From: Lysinibacillus fusiformis | GTDB taxonomy: Bacteria; Bacillota; Bacilli; Bacillales_A; Planococcaceae | Assembly (NCBI RefSeq): GCF_016925635.1 | Contig: NZ_CP070490.1 | Coordinates: 3,230,001-3,294,000 of the forward strand | Direction of reading: 5' to 3' | Length of the DNA stretch: 64,000 bases | Shown: piece after piece, positions 8,272-17,212 of the stretch | How positions within the stretch are numbered: position 1 is the first letter of the stretch | Layout: the number at the start of each line of letters is the position of its first letter | Notes under the pieces: generated by a model | Told to the model about the DNA's origin: nothing | The model's database searches: none | What the model saw: only the letters and a program-made list of their open reading frames with translations | Program-made: the position numbers and the translations under genes

Positions 8272-9621
8272 CTATTTTGAGTTTGGTAGAATTTTATTAA
8301 GGAAAATCGCTACTAGCGCTGCCGTTGCGATAGGCGACCCAAATAAATATTGAACGGTTGTAGGTAATGAATATAGGAAATCATCAGGCAATAATGTCAA
8401 AGCTAACGTTAAAATAACAGGAATCGCAATGACATACATTTCCTTTTCGCCAATATGTTCATTTTTCATGACCTGCAAACCACTAATGGCAATTATACCG
8501 CAGACGATCACAAATACACCGCCAATAACAGCCGAAGGAATCGCTGAAATGAGTGCCGCTAATTTTCCAGAGAAGCCGAAGACGATAAACCAAATACCTG
8601 CTGCTATAAATACTCGACGGCTCGCAATCCCTGTAATTGAGATAACACCTGCATTTGTAGAGTAACCAGTAACAGGAGTGGAACCAAGTAAAGAAGCAAT
8701 AAAGCAGCCAATACCTTCACCAATAACACCACGATTAATTTGCTTATTAGTTAACGGTTGGTCGATAACATTGCTAATGGCAAACCATGTTCCTGTTGTT
8801 TCTGCCATTAAGACAATATAAATAATGACCATTGTGATAATGGCAGAAATATTAAAACTAAAGCTAAAATCTGCAAATGGAATTTGTGGCATACTAAACC
8901 ATTTTGCTTGCGATACGGGAGATAAATCTAAAACACCCATGATATTGGCTGCAATACTACCAGCAATTAAGGCAATGATGACAGAAGCAATTCGGAATAG
9001 ACGTCCTTTTTGATGGAAGACTGTGCCTAACATAACACAAATAATTAACACAAATGCTGAAATCAGCGCTAAATAGATGTTTTGATTAATGGATGCTCCT
9101 GCTCCATTAAAAATATTATCACTTAAACCGACAGGCATTAAGGACAGTCCAACCACAAAGATAATCGTTCCACCCACAATTGGTGGAATAAATGTTTGGA
9201 CAATTTTATTGAAGATGCCTGTATAGCCTAAAATAATAACTAAAATGGCACCAATTAAACTAGCACCAAGCACAGTACTCCACCCTAAATCACCACTACC
9301 ACTTGCTGCATAGATCCCAATAATGGCACCAAGTGGAACATAGGATGGACCTTGTGCCATCGGTAATTTCATACAAAAATGTGTTTGCACAATCGTCGCA
9401 ATCCCAGCTGCAATAAAGGTTGATTGAATGAGTGCGCTTGCCTGACCAGTTTGTAAACCGATTAGCATGGCAATTAAAAATGGTACGACGTAAACATCCA
9501 TAGCCATAACATGCTGTAAACCGAGTAGAGCGGATTGACCGAACGAGATTTTTTCATCTGGTAATACGGTTAATTGTGTTTGTCTTGTTTGATTAGTTAG
9601 TTTTCTATGTTGTGTTTCCAC
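8272..9621 (-). CDS. NCS2-family nucleobase permease (xanthine/uracil type)
   Basis: 449 residues, about 12-14 hydrophobic helices. Family marks include GLQHVMAMDVYVVP near the N-terminus, the QGPSYVPLGAI segment, AETTGTWFAIS in TM8 and STPVTGYSTNAGVISITG near TM10, all typical of xanthine/uracil proton symporters. The start is taken as GTG at 9621, because GAGGTG lies 9 bases upstream; the longest frame starts at GTG 9633, inside that site. It follows guaD by about 50 bases on the same strand, so the substrate is probably a purine (guanine, hypoxanthine or xanthine). Confidence 0.88.
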   Translation of the reverse strand: METQHRKLTNQTRQTQLTVLPDEKISFGQSALLGLQHVMAMDVYVVPFLIAMLIGLQTGQASALIQSTFIAAGIATIVQTHFCMKLPMAQGPSYVPLGAIIGIYAASGSGDLGWSTVLGASLIGAILVIILGYTGIFNKIVQTFIPPIVGGTIIFVVGLSLMPVGLSDNIFNGAGASINQNIYLALISAFVLIICVMLGTVFHQKGRLFRIASVIIALIAGSIAANIMGVLDLSPVSQAKWFSMPQIPFADFSFSFNISAIITMVIIYIVLMAETTGTWFAISNVIDQPLTNKQINRGVIGEGIGCFIASLLGSTPVTGYSTNAGVISITGIASRRVFIAAGIWFIVFGFSGKLAALISAIPSAVIGGVFVIVCGIIAISGLQVMKNEHIGEKEMYVIAIPVILTLALTLLPDDFLYSLPTTVQYLFGSPIATAALVAIFLNKILPNSK

Positions 9622-9672
9622 GAAGTTGTACACCTCAAAATGATAGATTTTTATTAGAAAATAAGAGAATGA

Positions 9673-11040
9673 TTAGTCTCTCGTATGAACTTTACTTCCT
9701 TGCACCCATACCTCACGGATATTTTCTGGGCGTACAAGATACATGATTTTTTGGAAGATATCGAGTAAATCTTCATTTTGATCAAAAATCGGAAGCTTAG
9801 CAGTAGGGATTTTTGTATCGATAATTTGTACATCCCATGTATAGTTTTCCTGTAAACGTCCAATTGGAAGACTTAAGCTTTCTCCACCACCAGCTGTCGC
9901 GAGATAGAAGGCCTCATTAATCGTAATGCGTGAATTTGGCACACCACGGTTTTCGGCGGTAATGGTTGTATCTACACCATCCTCTAACATTCTCGATGAC
10001 ATAACAGCCTGTCTTGCATTATCAAAAAGACTTGGAGAAAATCCACCTGAAACATCTGAGCCTAATCCAATATCAACGCCCATAGCATGGAAGCGGGCGA
10101 TTGGAATCACACTGTTAGCAAAATAGGCATTAGAGATTGGACAATGACCAATGGCAGTGCCAGTTTCAGCAAATAATCGGGCATCCTCATCACTTAAGAA
10201 ATTACAATGAGCCATGACAGATTTATCACCTAACAAACCAAAGTCATGCAAGGCAACTGCATCATTTTTCTGGAATCGTTCTTTGACGTAGCCGTGTTCC
10301 CAGTCACTTTCACTACAGTGAGATTGAATATGTGTATCGTATTTCGCAGCCAATTCACCTAAGCCCTTTAAGGCACCGTCAGTACAGCTTGGAATAAAGC
10401 GAGGCGTGACAACAGGATAAACACCCTGTTTAGCTGTTTTGGCTAAATCTTTTACAGCTAAAATAAATTCCTCCGTATCCTCTAATGCAGTTTTTGTGTT
10501 TTCATCTCGATAAAAATCAGGATTTTGCTCAGGATCATCCATGACTACTTTTCCGACTAATCCTCGCTGTCCCTTTTCAGCACAGATTTTCGCTAAAAGT
10601 ACGCTGGCCTCCTTATGAACCGTCGCAAAATATAATGATGTAGTTGTACCATTGGCAAGTAGAGTGCTTACTAAATCCTCATAAACCTCTTGAGCAAATG
10701 CTAAATCAGAAAATTTTGATTCGATAGGGAAAGTATATGTGTTTAACCAATCGTATAGAGGAATGTCTAAAGCTGTCCCAGATTGTGCCCATTGAGGTGC
10801 ATGTACATGCAAATCGACAAATCCTGGTAGGAAATATTGCCCTTCAGCTAATGCATGGAAGTTATTTTGATCTTGATATGTAGTGAATAGTTGTTGGTAA
10901 TCCGCGTGTTCAGGAGCGACTGTTTTAACAATCATGCCGTCAGCATTAATGAAAAATAAATAATCTTTTAAAATGTGAACGTCAGTAGCAGATTTACTAG
11001 TAAAAGCTGTCCCTTTGAAAATATGCGTATATTCAGTCAT
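9673..11040 (-). CDS. guaD: Guanine deaminase (amidohydrolase family)
   Basis: 455 residues. Amidohydrolase with the metal site LPGFVDLHVHAPQ; the HAPQ ending is the guanine-deaminase form of the HxH motif. Further metal ligands are in HIQSHCSE and SVMAHCNFL, and the SDVSGG motif follows (GLGSDVSGGFSPS). It hydrolyses guanine to xanthine and ammonia. Another Atz/Trz deaminase is possible but less likely. The ATG at 11040 has AAGGTGG upstream. It is the first gene of an operon with the NCS2 permease: uptake and first step of guanine salvage or catabolism. A promoter and two PurBox-like sites lie upstream. Confidence 0.88.
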   Translation of the reverse strand: MTEYTHIFKGTAFTSKSATDVHILKDYLFFINADGMIVKTVAPEHADYQQLFTTYQDQNNFHALAEGQYFLPGFVDLHVHAPQWAQSGTALDIPLYDWLNTYTFPIESKFSDLAFAQEVYEDLVSTLLANGTTTSLYFATVHKEASVLLAKICAEKGQRGLVGKVVMDDPEQNPDFYRDENTKTALEDTEEFILAVKDLAKTAKQGVYPVVTPRFIPSCTDGALKGLGELAAKYDTHIQSHCSESDWEHGYVKERFQKNDAVALHDFGLLGDKSVMAHCNFLSDEDARLFAETGTAIGHCPISNAYFANSVIPIARFHAMGVDIGLGSDVSGGFSPSLFDNARQAVMSSRMLEDGVDTTITAENRGVPNSRITINEAFYLATAGGGESLSLPIGRLQENYTWDVQIIDTKIPTAKLPIFDQNEDLLDIFQKIMYLVRPENIREVWVQGSKVHTRD

Positions 11041-11052
11041 AAAAACCACCTT

Positions 11053-11127
11053 AATGTTCGTTTATTGATAATAACACGGATTATTATAGGCTATACAAAC
11101 TATTAAGTCTATAAAAAAACGAATATT
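11053..11127 (-). promoter_or_regulatory. guaD promoter with two PurBox-like sites
   Basis: On the minus strand a TAGACT (11106-11111) and a perfect TATAAT (11083-11088) are 17 bases apart. Two sequences close to the PurR PurBox (AWWWCGAACWWT) lie on either side in opposite orientations: 11053-11064 and 11116-11127, each matching 11 of 12 positions. Known Bacillus PurBox pairs are only about 16-17 bases apart, while these are about 50 apart, so PurR control is a suggestion only. Confidence 0.45.
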
Positions 11128-11202
11128 GGTACTGTGACTAAAGAAAAAAATACACCTTTGCAACTACATTTTTACAGCTTTGACAAGCGTTGATAGATAA
11201 CA

Positions 11203-11234
11203 AAAGAAGGCACCTATCTGAGAGTGCCTTCTTT
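11203..11234 (-). terminator. Terminator of the LysR gene
   Basis: Perfect 11-base stem (AAAGAAGGCAC / GTGCCTTCTTT) with a 10-base loop, touching the stop codon; the minus strand continues TTCTTTTGTTATC. Confidence 0.85.
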
Positions 11235-12125
11235 TTACATGATCGATTCATTGATGATGTGAAGAAAATTATTAAAGGATGCGGAGTGATGCAATTCATT
11301 TTTTCTTGTACAAAGGTAGATAGGGCGTTGAATATCAATGTCTTTAATAAAAACGCGGGCAACTTGTTGCTGTTGAATAAAGCTAGAGGCTGCTATGGAT
11401 GGAGCTAGCATCGTACCAAAACCTGCTGCAATGGCATGAATCGATTCATTAATCCCATCTAGTTGTAGCCCTACTTTCGGTGGAGGGATTTTATGCACTT
11501 TACATAAAGCATTTAAATATTCTTTTGTGGAACTCCCATCCTCCCTTGTGACAAAGGGCTGCTGCATAAGTTCTGCAAGGGAAATCGTTTGACCAGCTAG
11601 ACGATGGTTGTACGGTACAATAAACCAATAATCTAAATTCATAAGAAATTGATAATTAATATCAGCATGATGCCCATCTTCTTTGACGATAAAGGCCAAA
11701 TCAGCTTTATAATGAAGTAAATCCTCAATAACTTGCTGAGAATTAGCGGTTTTTAAATGAATATGTGTCGCTGGATAAACTTGTTTAAAATGAGCTAACC
11801 ATTTGGGCAATAAAAAATGGGAGGGAACATGTGTTGAGGCAATTTGCAATTCTTCATTGCCCGTATTTTTAAGTTGTTCAATTTTACTTTCAATATCAGT
11901 TTCTAAATCAAATAAGCGCTGTGCCTGTTTGTATAAAAAAGCACCATTTTGAGTTAGCGAAATGCCTCTACCTTTGGCTTCTAGCAGAGTCAAGCCCAGC
12001 TCTTTTTCTAAATTTCGAATTTGGATGGTTACTGCAGGCTGACTAATCATAAGCGTCTGTGCTGCTTTGGAAACACTATTGAGTTCAGCCACCTTTGTAA
12101 ATAACCGCAGAGCATGTAAATTCAT
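11235..12125 (-). CDS. LysR-family transcriptional regulator
   Basis: 296 residues. The N-terminal winged helix-turn-helix (MNLHALRLFTKVAELNSVSKAA, then ISQPAVTIQIRNLEKELG) and the periplasmic-binding-like effector domain are both complete. It is divergent from the MFS gene at 12242 with about 116 bases between starts, so it most likely controls that gene and itself. The effector is unknown. A second LysR gene at 35012 stands in the same relation to a paralogous MFS gene. Confidence 0.88.
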   Translation of the reverse strand: MNLHALRLFTKVAELNSVSKAAQTLMISQPAVTIQIRNLEKELGLTLLEAKGRGISLTQNGAFLYKQAQRLFDLETDIESKIEQLKNTGNEELQIASTHVPSHFLLPKWLAHFKQVYPATHIHLKTANSQQVIEDLLHYKADLAFIVKEDGHHADINYQFLMNLDYWFIVPYNHRLAGQTISLAELMQQPFVTREDGSSTKEYLNALCKVHKIPPPKVGLQLDGINESIHAIAAGFGTMLAPSIAASSFIQQQQVARVFIKDIDIQRPIYLCTRKNELHHSASFNNFLHIINESIM

Positions 12126-12241
12126 GTCGTTACACCTTTCATAAATTTTTTTTATGATTTTATATACATTATATATTAGATTTATTAATTTGCGATCTGT
12201 ATCCTTTTAATTACAGTAGAATATATGAGAGGGGGATCATC

Positions 12242-13426
12242 ATGAATCGACAACACATAGGGATTGTCTTTGGAGGAATTTTATTATTGGTTGTTGCAAT
12301 GGGGATTAGTCGATTTGCCTTCACACCGATTCTACCCTTTATGCGTCGTGATGTAGGTTTTTCATTAGAAGTGGCTGGATTTTTAGCTTCAAGCAATTAT
12401 ATTGGTTATTTCATTGGTGCATTATGGGCAGGATTCATTTATCGTCAACGTAAGAATGTTTTATTGGCAAGTGTTGTTATCAATGTCCTATCCGTTGTAT
12501 TAATGGGCTTGATAGAAGTTTATAGTATCTGGCTAGTTCTGCGTTTAATTGCAGGCATTACAGGGGGTATTATTTTTGTTTTAACGTCTAGTATTATTAT
12601 GGATTACTTGGCGAAACATTCATTATCACGCTGGTCTGGCTATGTATTTAGTGGCATAGGCTTGGGAATTGCTATTTCAGGTTTATGTGTACCTGCTTTA
12701 GAAATAAGATTTGCTTGGCAGGGTACATGGTTAGGATTAGGGATTTTATCAGCGATTTTTTTATTTATTACCTATTATTTATGGAGAAGTTTAGCGGTGC
12801 AGGACATCACAAAAGTTACGAAAACGCTTGATACAAAAATGACAAAGGGTTTTATGCCATGGCTGATTTTATCCTATGGCTTAGAGGGGTTAGGCTATAT
12901 TATTACAGGGACTTTTTTAGTCGATATTATTCATAATATCCCTTCGCTTCAAGCTTACTCCTCCTATAGCTGGGTCATTGTGGGGTTAGCGGCTATTCCA
13001 TCAGCTCCTGTTTGGACAATTTTATTAGAGAGGTTTTCAGCTATAAAAATTTTATTTGTGGCATACATACTTCAAGTGGTAGGCATCCTGTTACCTGTTT
13101 TTGCACAAACCGTATGGAGTGTGTTGTTAGCGTCATTTTTATTTGGTCTAACCTTTGTAGGGATTGTCACGCTAACTACTTCCTATGCACGACAGCTTTT
13201 CCCGACACAAAGCGGATTCGTTGTATCCTTATTAACAACCTTTTATGCTTTTGGACAAATTATCGGACCGATCGTCGCAGGAAAGCTGGTTGAAGTTTAT
13301 AGTAGCTATAAAGCAGCACTTGTATTTGCTGGTGTCATTGTGTTTCTTGCATTGCTCGTTATGGTAATTGGTAGATGGCTCACTTTAAAAAAAGAAGCTG
13401 TTGCAGAACATACAATTTCTATATAA
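12242..13426 (+). CDS. YbfB/YjiJ-type MFS transporter
   Basis: 394 residues, 12 predicted transmembrane helices. It opens with the group's hallmark (VAMGISRFAFTPILPFMRRDVGFS) and contains EGLGYIITGTFLVDI at the start of the second half, both typical of the YbfB/YjiJ MFS family. Substrate is unknown. RBS AGAGGGGGA lies 5-6 bases before the ATG. It is divergent from a LysR gene, and followed by a strong terminator. About half-identical by eye to the MFS at 35991, which also has a divergent LysR gene. Confidence 0.85.
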   Translation: MNRQHIGIVFGGILLLVVAMGISRFAFTPILPFMRRDVGFSLEVAGFLASSNYIGYFIGALWAGFIYRQRKNVLLASVVINVLSVVLMGLIEVYSIWLVLRLIAGITGGIIFVLTSSIIMDYLAKHSLSRWSGYVFSGIGLGIAISGLCVPALEIRFAWQGTWLGLGILSAIFLFITYYLWRSLAVQDITKVTKTLDTKMTKGFMPWLILSYGLEGLGYIITGTFLVDIIHNIPSLQAYSSYSWVIVGLAAIPSAPVWTILLERFSAIKILFVAYILQVVGILLPVFAQTVWSVLLASFLFGLTFVGIVTLTTSYARQLFPTQSGFVVSLLTTFYAFGQIIGPIVAGKLVEVYSSYKAALVFAGVIVFLALLVMVIGRWLTLKKEAVAEHTISI

Positions 13427-13431
13427 CGCAT

Positions 13432-13466
13432 AAAAGCCAGAAATCCTATTTGGATTTCTGGCTTTA
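13432..13466 (+). terminator. Terminator of the YbfB-type MFS gene
   Basis: Perfect 14-base stem (AAAGCCAGAAATCC / GGATTTCTGGCTTT) with a 5-base loop, just after the stop codon. Confidence 0.9.
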
Positions 13467-13573
13467 TCATTTACTTAAAGAAGCCGTGCCTCTATCTACA
13501 TGATATTAAAAAATATAATAAAAGTCTATATATTTTTTTCTTTATATGGAAAAATAGACAAGTGCACAAAGGA

Positions 13574-13585
13574 CGTAACGTTACG
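13574..13585 (+). promoter_or_regulatory. Perfect dyad upstream of the methyltransferase gene
   Basis: CGTAACGTTACG, a 12-base perfect palindrome, 26 bases before the ATG and between weak -35-like (ACAAAGG) and -10-like (TACTTT) sequences. Dyads of this type between promoter elements are typical of MerR-family activators; no such regulator gene is adjacent. Confidence 0.35.
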
Positions 13586-13611
13586 ATTCTACTTTGAAAT
13601 GAGGACTATAT

Positions 13612-14352
13612 ATGAACACAGAACAAGCTATTCAACGCTGGAATCAATATGCGGAAAGGTATACAGCTAACTACGATGAGCAGGGTGACATTCATCGTGT
13701 AGTACTGTTAAATCCCACTATCTTTTCTTTGCTGGAAGAGGTAGGCGGAAAGCATGTATTAGATGCAGGATGTGGAGAAGGCTATTTAAGTAGATTACTA
13801 GCGAAGAAAGGGGCAAGCGTGACGGCTGTTGATTTTTCTCAAAAAATGCTGGAGATTGCTTTGGAAAGAACACAACAGCAGAATGCTATTCAATTTTTAC
13901 ACGGGAACTGTGAAAATTTATCATTTTTAGCAAATGAACAATTTGATGGTATTGTTTCGAATATGGTTTTCCAAGATTTAGAGGATTATCAGGCTGCGAT
14001 ACGTGAGATGTATCGACTATTAAAACCGAATAGCATTTTTATCTTTTCGATTCTGCATCCGTGTTTTGTGACACCAAATAGTGGATGGATGAGACATGAG
14101 CAGCTAGATCAACAGTATTGGAAAGTCCAGCGTTATTTTTATGAGGGTGCCTATCAACAACTAAATGCTGAACCACCCATAATTTTATACCATCGAACAT
14201 TAACAAGCTATGTGCAGGCCATTATTCAAACTGGCTTTACCATTGAAAATATTGTAGAGCCAAAGCCATCCCAAGACATGCTAGAGAAGTATCCGCAATT
14301 TGAGGAAGATTTGCATTGTGCAGATTTTCTAGTATTTAAACTAAGAAAATGA
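13612..14352 (+). CDS. Class I SAM-dependent methyltransferase
   Basis: 246 residues. Motif I is VLDAGCGEGYLS (near residue 50), motif post I ends in VTAVDFSQKM, and the FDGIVSNMVFQDL motif is the usual acceptor-side strand. The C-terminal half (SILHPCF, LYHRTLTSYVQAI) resembles the widespread small-molecule Methyltransf_11 group. The substrate cannot be told. RBS ATGAGGAC precedes the ATG. It is followed by a DUF6886-type gene that starts 15 bases after its stop; a decayed copy of the pair lies downstream. Confidence 0.82.
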   Translation: MNTEQAIQRWNQYAERYTANYDEQGDIHRVVLLNPTIFSLLEEVGGKHVLDAGCGEGYLSRLLAKKGASVTAVDFSQKMLEIALERTQQQNAIQFLHGNCENLSFLANEQFDGIVSNMVFQDLEDYQAAIREMYRLLKPNSIFIFSILHPCFVTPNSGWMRHEQLDQQYWKVQRYFYEGAYQQLNAEPPIILYHRTLTSYVQAIIQTGFTIENIVEPKPSQDMLEKYPQFEEDLHCADFLVFKLRK

Positions 14353-14366
14353 AGGAGAGTGAATCC

Positions 14367-14882
14367 ATGCGTTTATTTCATGTCAGTGAAGATCCTACAA
14401 TAACGGTTTTTCATCCTCGTTTACCTGAACGACCTGATTTAGATGCCACCAAAGGGCTTGTTTGGGCAATCAACGAAAGATGCTTGCCAAACTATTTAAC
14501 ACCGAGAGATTGTCCTCGTGTTTGTTTTCATGCAGGGATACAAACAACAGAACAGGATAGAAGGCATTATCTAGCGCAAGCCTCTCATGTAGTGGTCATT
14601 GAAAACAAATGGTTTGAAATATTGAAGAATACGAGACTTTACCTATATGAGTTTGATAGTAATGGCTTCACATTACAGGATGATAATGCAGGCTATTATA
14701 CAAGTGAATTAACACAAATACCCATTAATGTCTCTGAAGTCAACGATATAGCTAAAGCATTATGGGATCGGAATGTTGAATTACGTATAGTAAATAGCTT
14801 GTGGGAAATCCATGATGAAATCCAGCATACAAGCTTAAATTGGTCGATGTGCAGAATGCGTTTTGCACAGGCTAGAGGATAA
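14367..14882 (+). CDS. DUF6886-like protein of unknown function
   Basis: 171 residues, no signal peptide or membrane segment. It starts MRLFHVSEDPTITVFHPR, and contains LVWAINERCLPNYLTPRDCPRVCFH. The order (F)HVSE... then W-x-I near 40 and CPRVC resembles DUF6886-type proteins, some of which are distantly related to RES/ADP-ribosyl folds; I cannot assign a function. The longer frame starts at 14349, but AAGGAG lies 9 bases before the ATG at 14367. Same transcript as the methyltransferase gene. A truncated relative of its first 30 or so codons is found at about 15030-15140. Confidence 0.72.
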   Translation: MRLFHVSEDPTITVFHPRLPERPDLDATKGLVWAINERCLPNYLTPRDCPRVCFHAGIQTTEQDRRHYLAQASHVVVIENKWFEILKNTRLYLYEFDSNGFTLQDDNAGYYTSELTQIPINVSEVNDIAKALWDRNVELRIVNSLWEIHDEIQHTSLNWSMCRMRFAQARG

Positions 14883-14885
14883 AGA

Positions 14886-14930
14886 ACAAGCCTCGTCATG
14901 CTACTGTTGCATGGACGAGGCTTGTTTGTC
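14886..14930 (+). terminator. Terminator hairpin; near-copy at 19608-19650
   Basis: Stem AACAAGCCTCGTC / GACGAGGCTTGTT with an inner ATGC/GCAT pair, then TTGTCTATTAG. The same hairpin, differing mainly in the loop, terminates the Nudix gene on the other strand at 19608-19650, so this is a dispersed terminator sequence. Confidence 0.82.
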
Positions 14931-14934
14931 TATT

Positions 14935-15140
14935 AGAAAAAGATATACAGCTAACTGCGATAAGCAGGGTGATATTCATCGTGTAATACTGTTAAACCCC
15001 ACCATCATCTCTTTGTTGAAAGGGAGATCGATACGGCTATATCATGTAAGTGAAGATTATATTCAAACAAATTTTCAATCTCGTCTTCCAGTAAGACAAA
15101 ATTAGATCTTTCTAAAGGGATTATGTGCATCGTTCATAGT
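14935..15140 (+). pseudogene. Decayed, internally deleted copy of the methyltransferase-DUF6886 pair
   Basis: Bases from about 14940 align with the methyltransferase gene from about 13660 (RYTANCDKQGDIHRVILLNP against RYTANYDEQGDIHRVVLLNP). The match breaks near codon 43, and within a few bases the sequence switches to the start of the DUF6886-type gene (IRLYHVSEDYIQTNFQSRLP against MRLFHVSEDPTITVFHPRLP), ending at a stop near 15105 and fading by 15140. So an ancestral tandem copy of both genes has lost most of the methyltransferase gene and the tail of the second gene. The junction happens to be in frame, but no ribosome binding site or full domain remains. Confidence 0.82.
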
Positions 15141-15152
15141 GGTGTTCACTAC

Positions 15153-15361
15153 TGCTAGTATGAAAAAGGAAAAGACACTTTTGCACATGGTTGATTGGAG
15201 TGGAGCCACCGTCACTCCTAGAGGAATTAGCGTCACAGATGAGAGCATACAGCGAACACTAGTGAGTGAAGCGGCTCATCGGACGCCTTCTGGAAGGGAC
15301 GCTGGCGGAACGGAAATCAACCCCTCGCTTTGCCAAAAGGTCTTTTTCTGCTAGTGACATG
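15153..15361 (+). repeat. GC-rich intergenic hairpin repeat, copy A
   Basis: About 200 bases, more GC-rich than its surroundings, starting GCTAGTATGAAAAAG and ending CTTTTTCTGCTAGTGAC. The core runs from TTGATTGGAGTGGAG (15191) to GGAACGGAAATCAAC (15321), so its ends are inverted repeats of each other. Copy B (55654-55809, opposite strand) matches both flanks and core but lacks about 55 internal bases. The 71-residue open frame here is repeat sequence and not a gene. Confidence 0.8.
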
Positions 15362-15380
15362 AACAACATTCCCTTTTTAG

Positions 15381-16184
15381 CTAGACTGCATGATAACGAC
15401 CAACAGGAACGATTAAAGGTGTTTTTGAAACAGGGTCTTCAATGACCATGCTATCTAAATCGAATGTTTCTTTAATTAACTCGCTTGTCACAATAGTTTT
15501 TGGTGAACCTTCTGCAAGTAAATGACCATTTTTTAATGCAAATAAGTAGTCTGCATAACGGGCAGAAAGGTTAATATCATGCAATACCATGACAATGGTT
15601 GTACCATATTTTTTATTTAAATCTGTTAGTAAATCTAAAATTTCAACTTGATATGTAATATCTAAAAAAGTTGTCGGCTCATCTAAAAATAAAATATCAG
15701 TTTGTTGTGCTAATGCCATAGCAATCCATACACGTTGACGCTGACCACCTGATAGTTCATCAATATTGCGGTCAGCAAATTCTGTAATGTTCATCATTTC
15801 AAGTGCTTCTGCAACTGCCTCATAATCTTGTTTGGACCATCCTTTAAACAATGTTTGGTGAGGAAATCGACCTCGTCCGACTAAATCAGCAACTGTAATT
15901 CCCTCAGGAACGATAGGGGATTGAGGTAAAAGCCCTAACACACGAGCTAATTGCTTTGGTGGCATTTGATGAATTGATTTGCCATCTAGCATGACGTGAC
16001 CACCAGTTGGCTTAATGAGACGTGCCATTGTTTTTAATAAAGTAGATTTCCCGCAACCATTTGCACCAATAATAATGCTAATTTTGTTACTTGGAATAGC
16101 AATGCTGACATTTTCTAAAATCGTTTTCTGCTCGTAACCAGATGTTATATGCTCAGCTTGAAGCGTATGTGTTGGTTTCATCAT
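15381..16184 (-). CDS. Iron-siderophore ABC importer ATPase (FecE/FhuC type)
   Basis: 267 residues. Walker [10 protein letters not shown] near 40, Q-loop GLLPQSP, signature LSGGQRQR near 140 and Walker B ILFLDEPTTFLD, followed by VLHDINLSARYADY. The G-A-N-G-C-G-K-S-T variant and the C-terminal LIVPVGRYH tail are typical of FecE/YusV-type iron-uptake ATPases. Last gene of the Fur-boxed importer operon 18245-15381; its ATG overlaps the upstream permease stop by 4 bases. A second such ATPase is encoded at 56176. Confidence 0.92.
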   Translation of the reverse strand: MMKPTHTLQAEHITSGYEQKTILENVSIAIPSNKISIIIGANGCGKSTLLKTMARLIKPTGGHVMLDGKSIHQMPPKQLARVLGLLPQSPIVPEGITVADLVGRGRFPHQTLFKGWSKQDYEAVAEALEMMNITEFADRNIDELSGGQRQRVWIAMALAQQTDILFLDEPTTFLDITYQVEILDLLTDLNKKYGTTIVMVLHDINLSARYADYLFALKNGHLLAEGSPKTIVTSELIKETFDLDSMVIEDPVSKTPLIVPVGRYHAV

Positions 16185-17212
16185 ATATCTCCCTTTCGAT
16201 TGATTCGAATTAACAAGTAAATTAAGTAAGGTGCACCAATGATTCCTGTAATAACACCTACTGGATATCTAGCTGTAAATGCGAATTGCCCAATTAAATC
16301 AGCAGCCAATACTAAAATAACACCAATTAGACCAGCTGGAAATATATTTGAAAACCCGACACCAACTAACTTTTTGGCAATTGGTCCAGCAAGGAATGCA
16401 ACAAAGGCAATCGGTCCTGTAGTTGCTGTAGCAAGTGCAATGATTAATACAGAACTAATCATTAAAATGATTCGTGTTTTGTTTGTGTCTACACCTAGAG
16501 AGGTGGATGTTTGTTCACCAAGCTCAAGCATTTCTAAATGTTTCCCGTAAAATAAAAGTACAGGTGTAAAAACAATGACAATGATTATTAATGGAAATAG
16601 CGTCTCCATTTTTGCACCATTCAAGCTCCCACTTAACCATCTCATGGCGCTTGGAATATCATGTGTGTTGCCAATCAGCATTAAATAAGAGATGAATGCA
16701 TTGAGCATGGCTTGAATGCCAATCCCGATTAAAATTAATCTGCCAATTGAAAAAGAAGAGCCTCTTGATAAAGCATAAATAATTAGTACAGTAGCTAAAC
16801 CACCAATAACTGAAGCAATAGATACAACAATATTACTTGCTTGTAGGACAATAATACAAAATACAGCAGCAGCACTTGAACCAGCTGTAATACCGATAAC
16901 ATTTGGATTTGCTAAAGGATTGCGCAACATAGTTTGGAAAATATAACCACCAACACCGAATGCAAAGCCAGCAAATGTACCAGCTAGCATGCGTGGTAAT
17001 CGAATTGTACCTACTGCGAAAGAAGCACCTTGTACTTGTTGGCCTAAGAGAACACGGACAACATCCTCGACAGGATAAATCGTGTTACCAAGCATTAGCA
17101 TTGTGCCACAAAGTATGATGGAAATAAGAGTTAGTACAGAAGTTATTATGACAAAACGTCTTTTTCTTTGTTTTCTACCTTCCATTATGGATATCAATGT
17201 TTCATTCATCAT
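16181..17212 (-). CDS. Iron-siderophore ABC importer permease (FecCD family)
   Basis: 343 residues, about 10 transmembrane helices, FecCD fold. The family segments are LPRMLAGTFAGFAFGVGGYIFQTMLRNPLANPNVIG in the first third and the cytoplasmic GPIAFVAFLAGPIAKKL coupling region in the last. It forms the channel heterodimer with the permease at 17209 and overlaps it by 4 bases. Substrate is read as a ferric siderophore from the family and the upstream Fur box. Confidence 0.92.
   Translation of the reverse strand: MMNETLISIMEGRKQRKRRFVIITSVLTLISIILCGTMLMLGNTIYPVEDVVRVLLGQQVQGASFAVGTIRLPRMLAGTFAGFAFGVGGYIFQTMLRNPLANPNVIGITAGSSAAAVFCIIVLQASNIVVSIASVIGGLATVLIIYALSRGSSFSIGRLILIGIGIQAMLNAFISYLMLIGNTHDIPSAMRWLSGSLNGAKMETLFPLIIIVIVFTPVLLFYGKHLEMLELGEQTSTSLGVDTNKTRIILMISSVLIIALATATTGPIAFVAFLAGPIAKKLVGVGFSNIFPAGLIGVILVLAADLIGQFAFTARYPVGVITGIIGAPYLIYLLIRINRKGDI

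Noticed and set aside
11041..11200. Purine riboswitch before guaD
   Set aside because: No three-stem aptamer with the conserved loop sequences could be drawn on the minus strand; only promoter and PurBox-like sites were seen.
15139..15354. 71-codon frame
   Set aside because: It lies entirely inside repeat copy A, which is not coding at its other copy.
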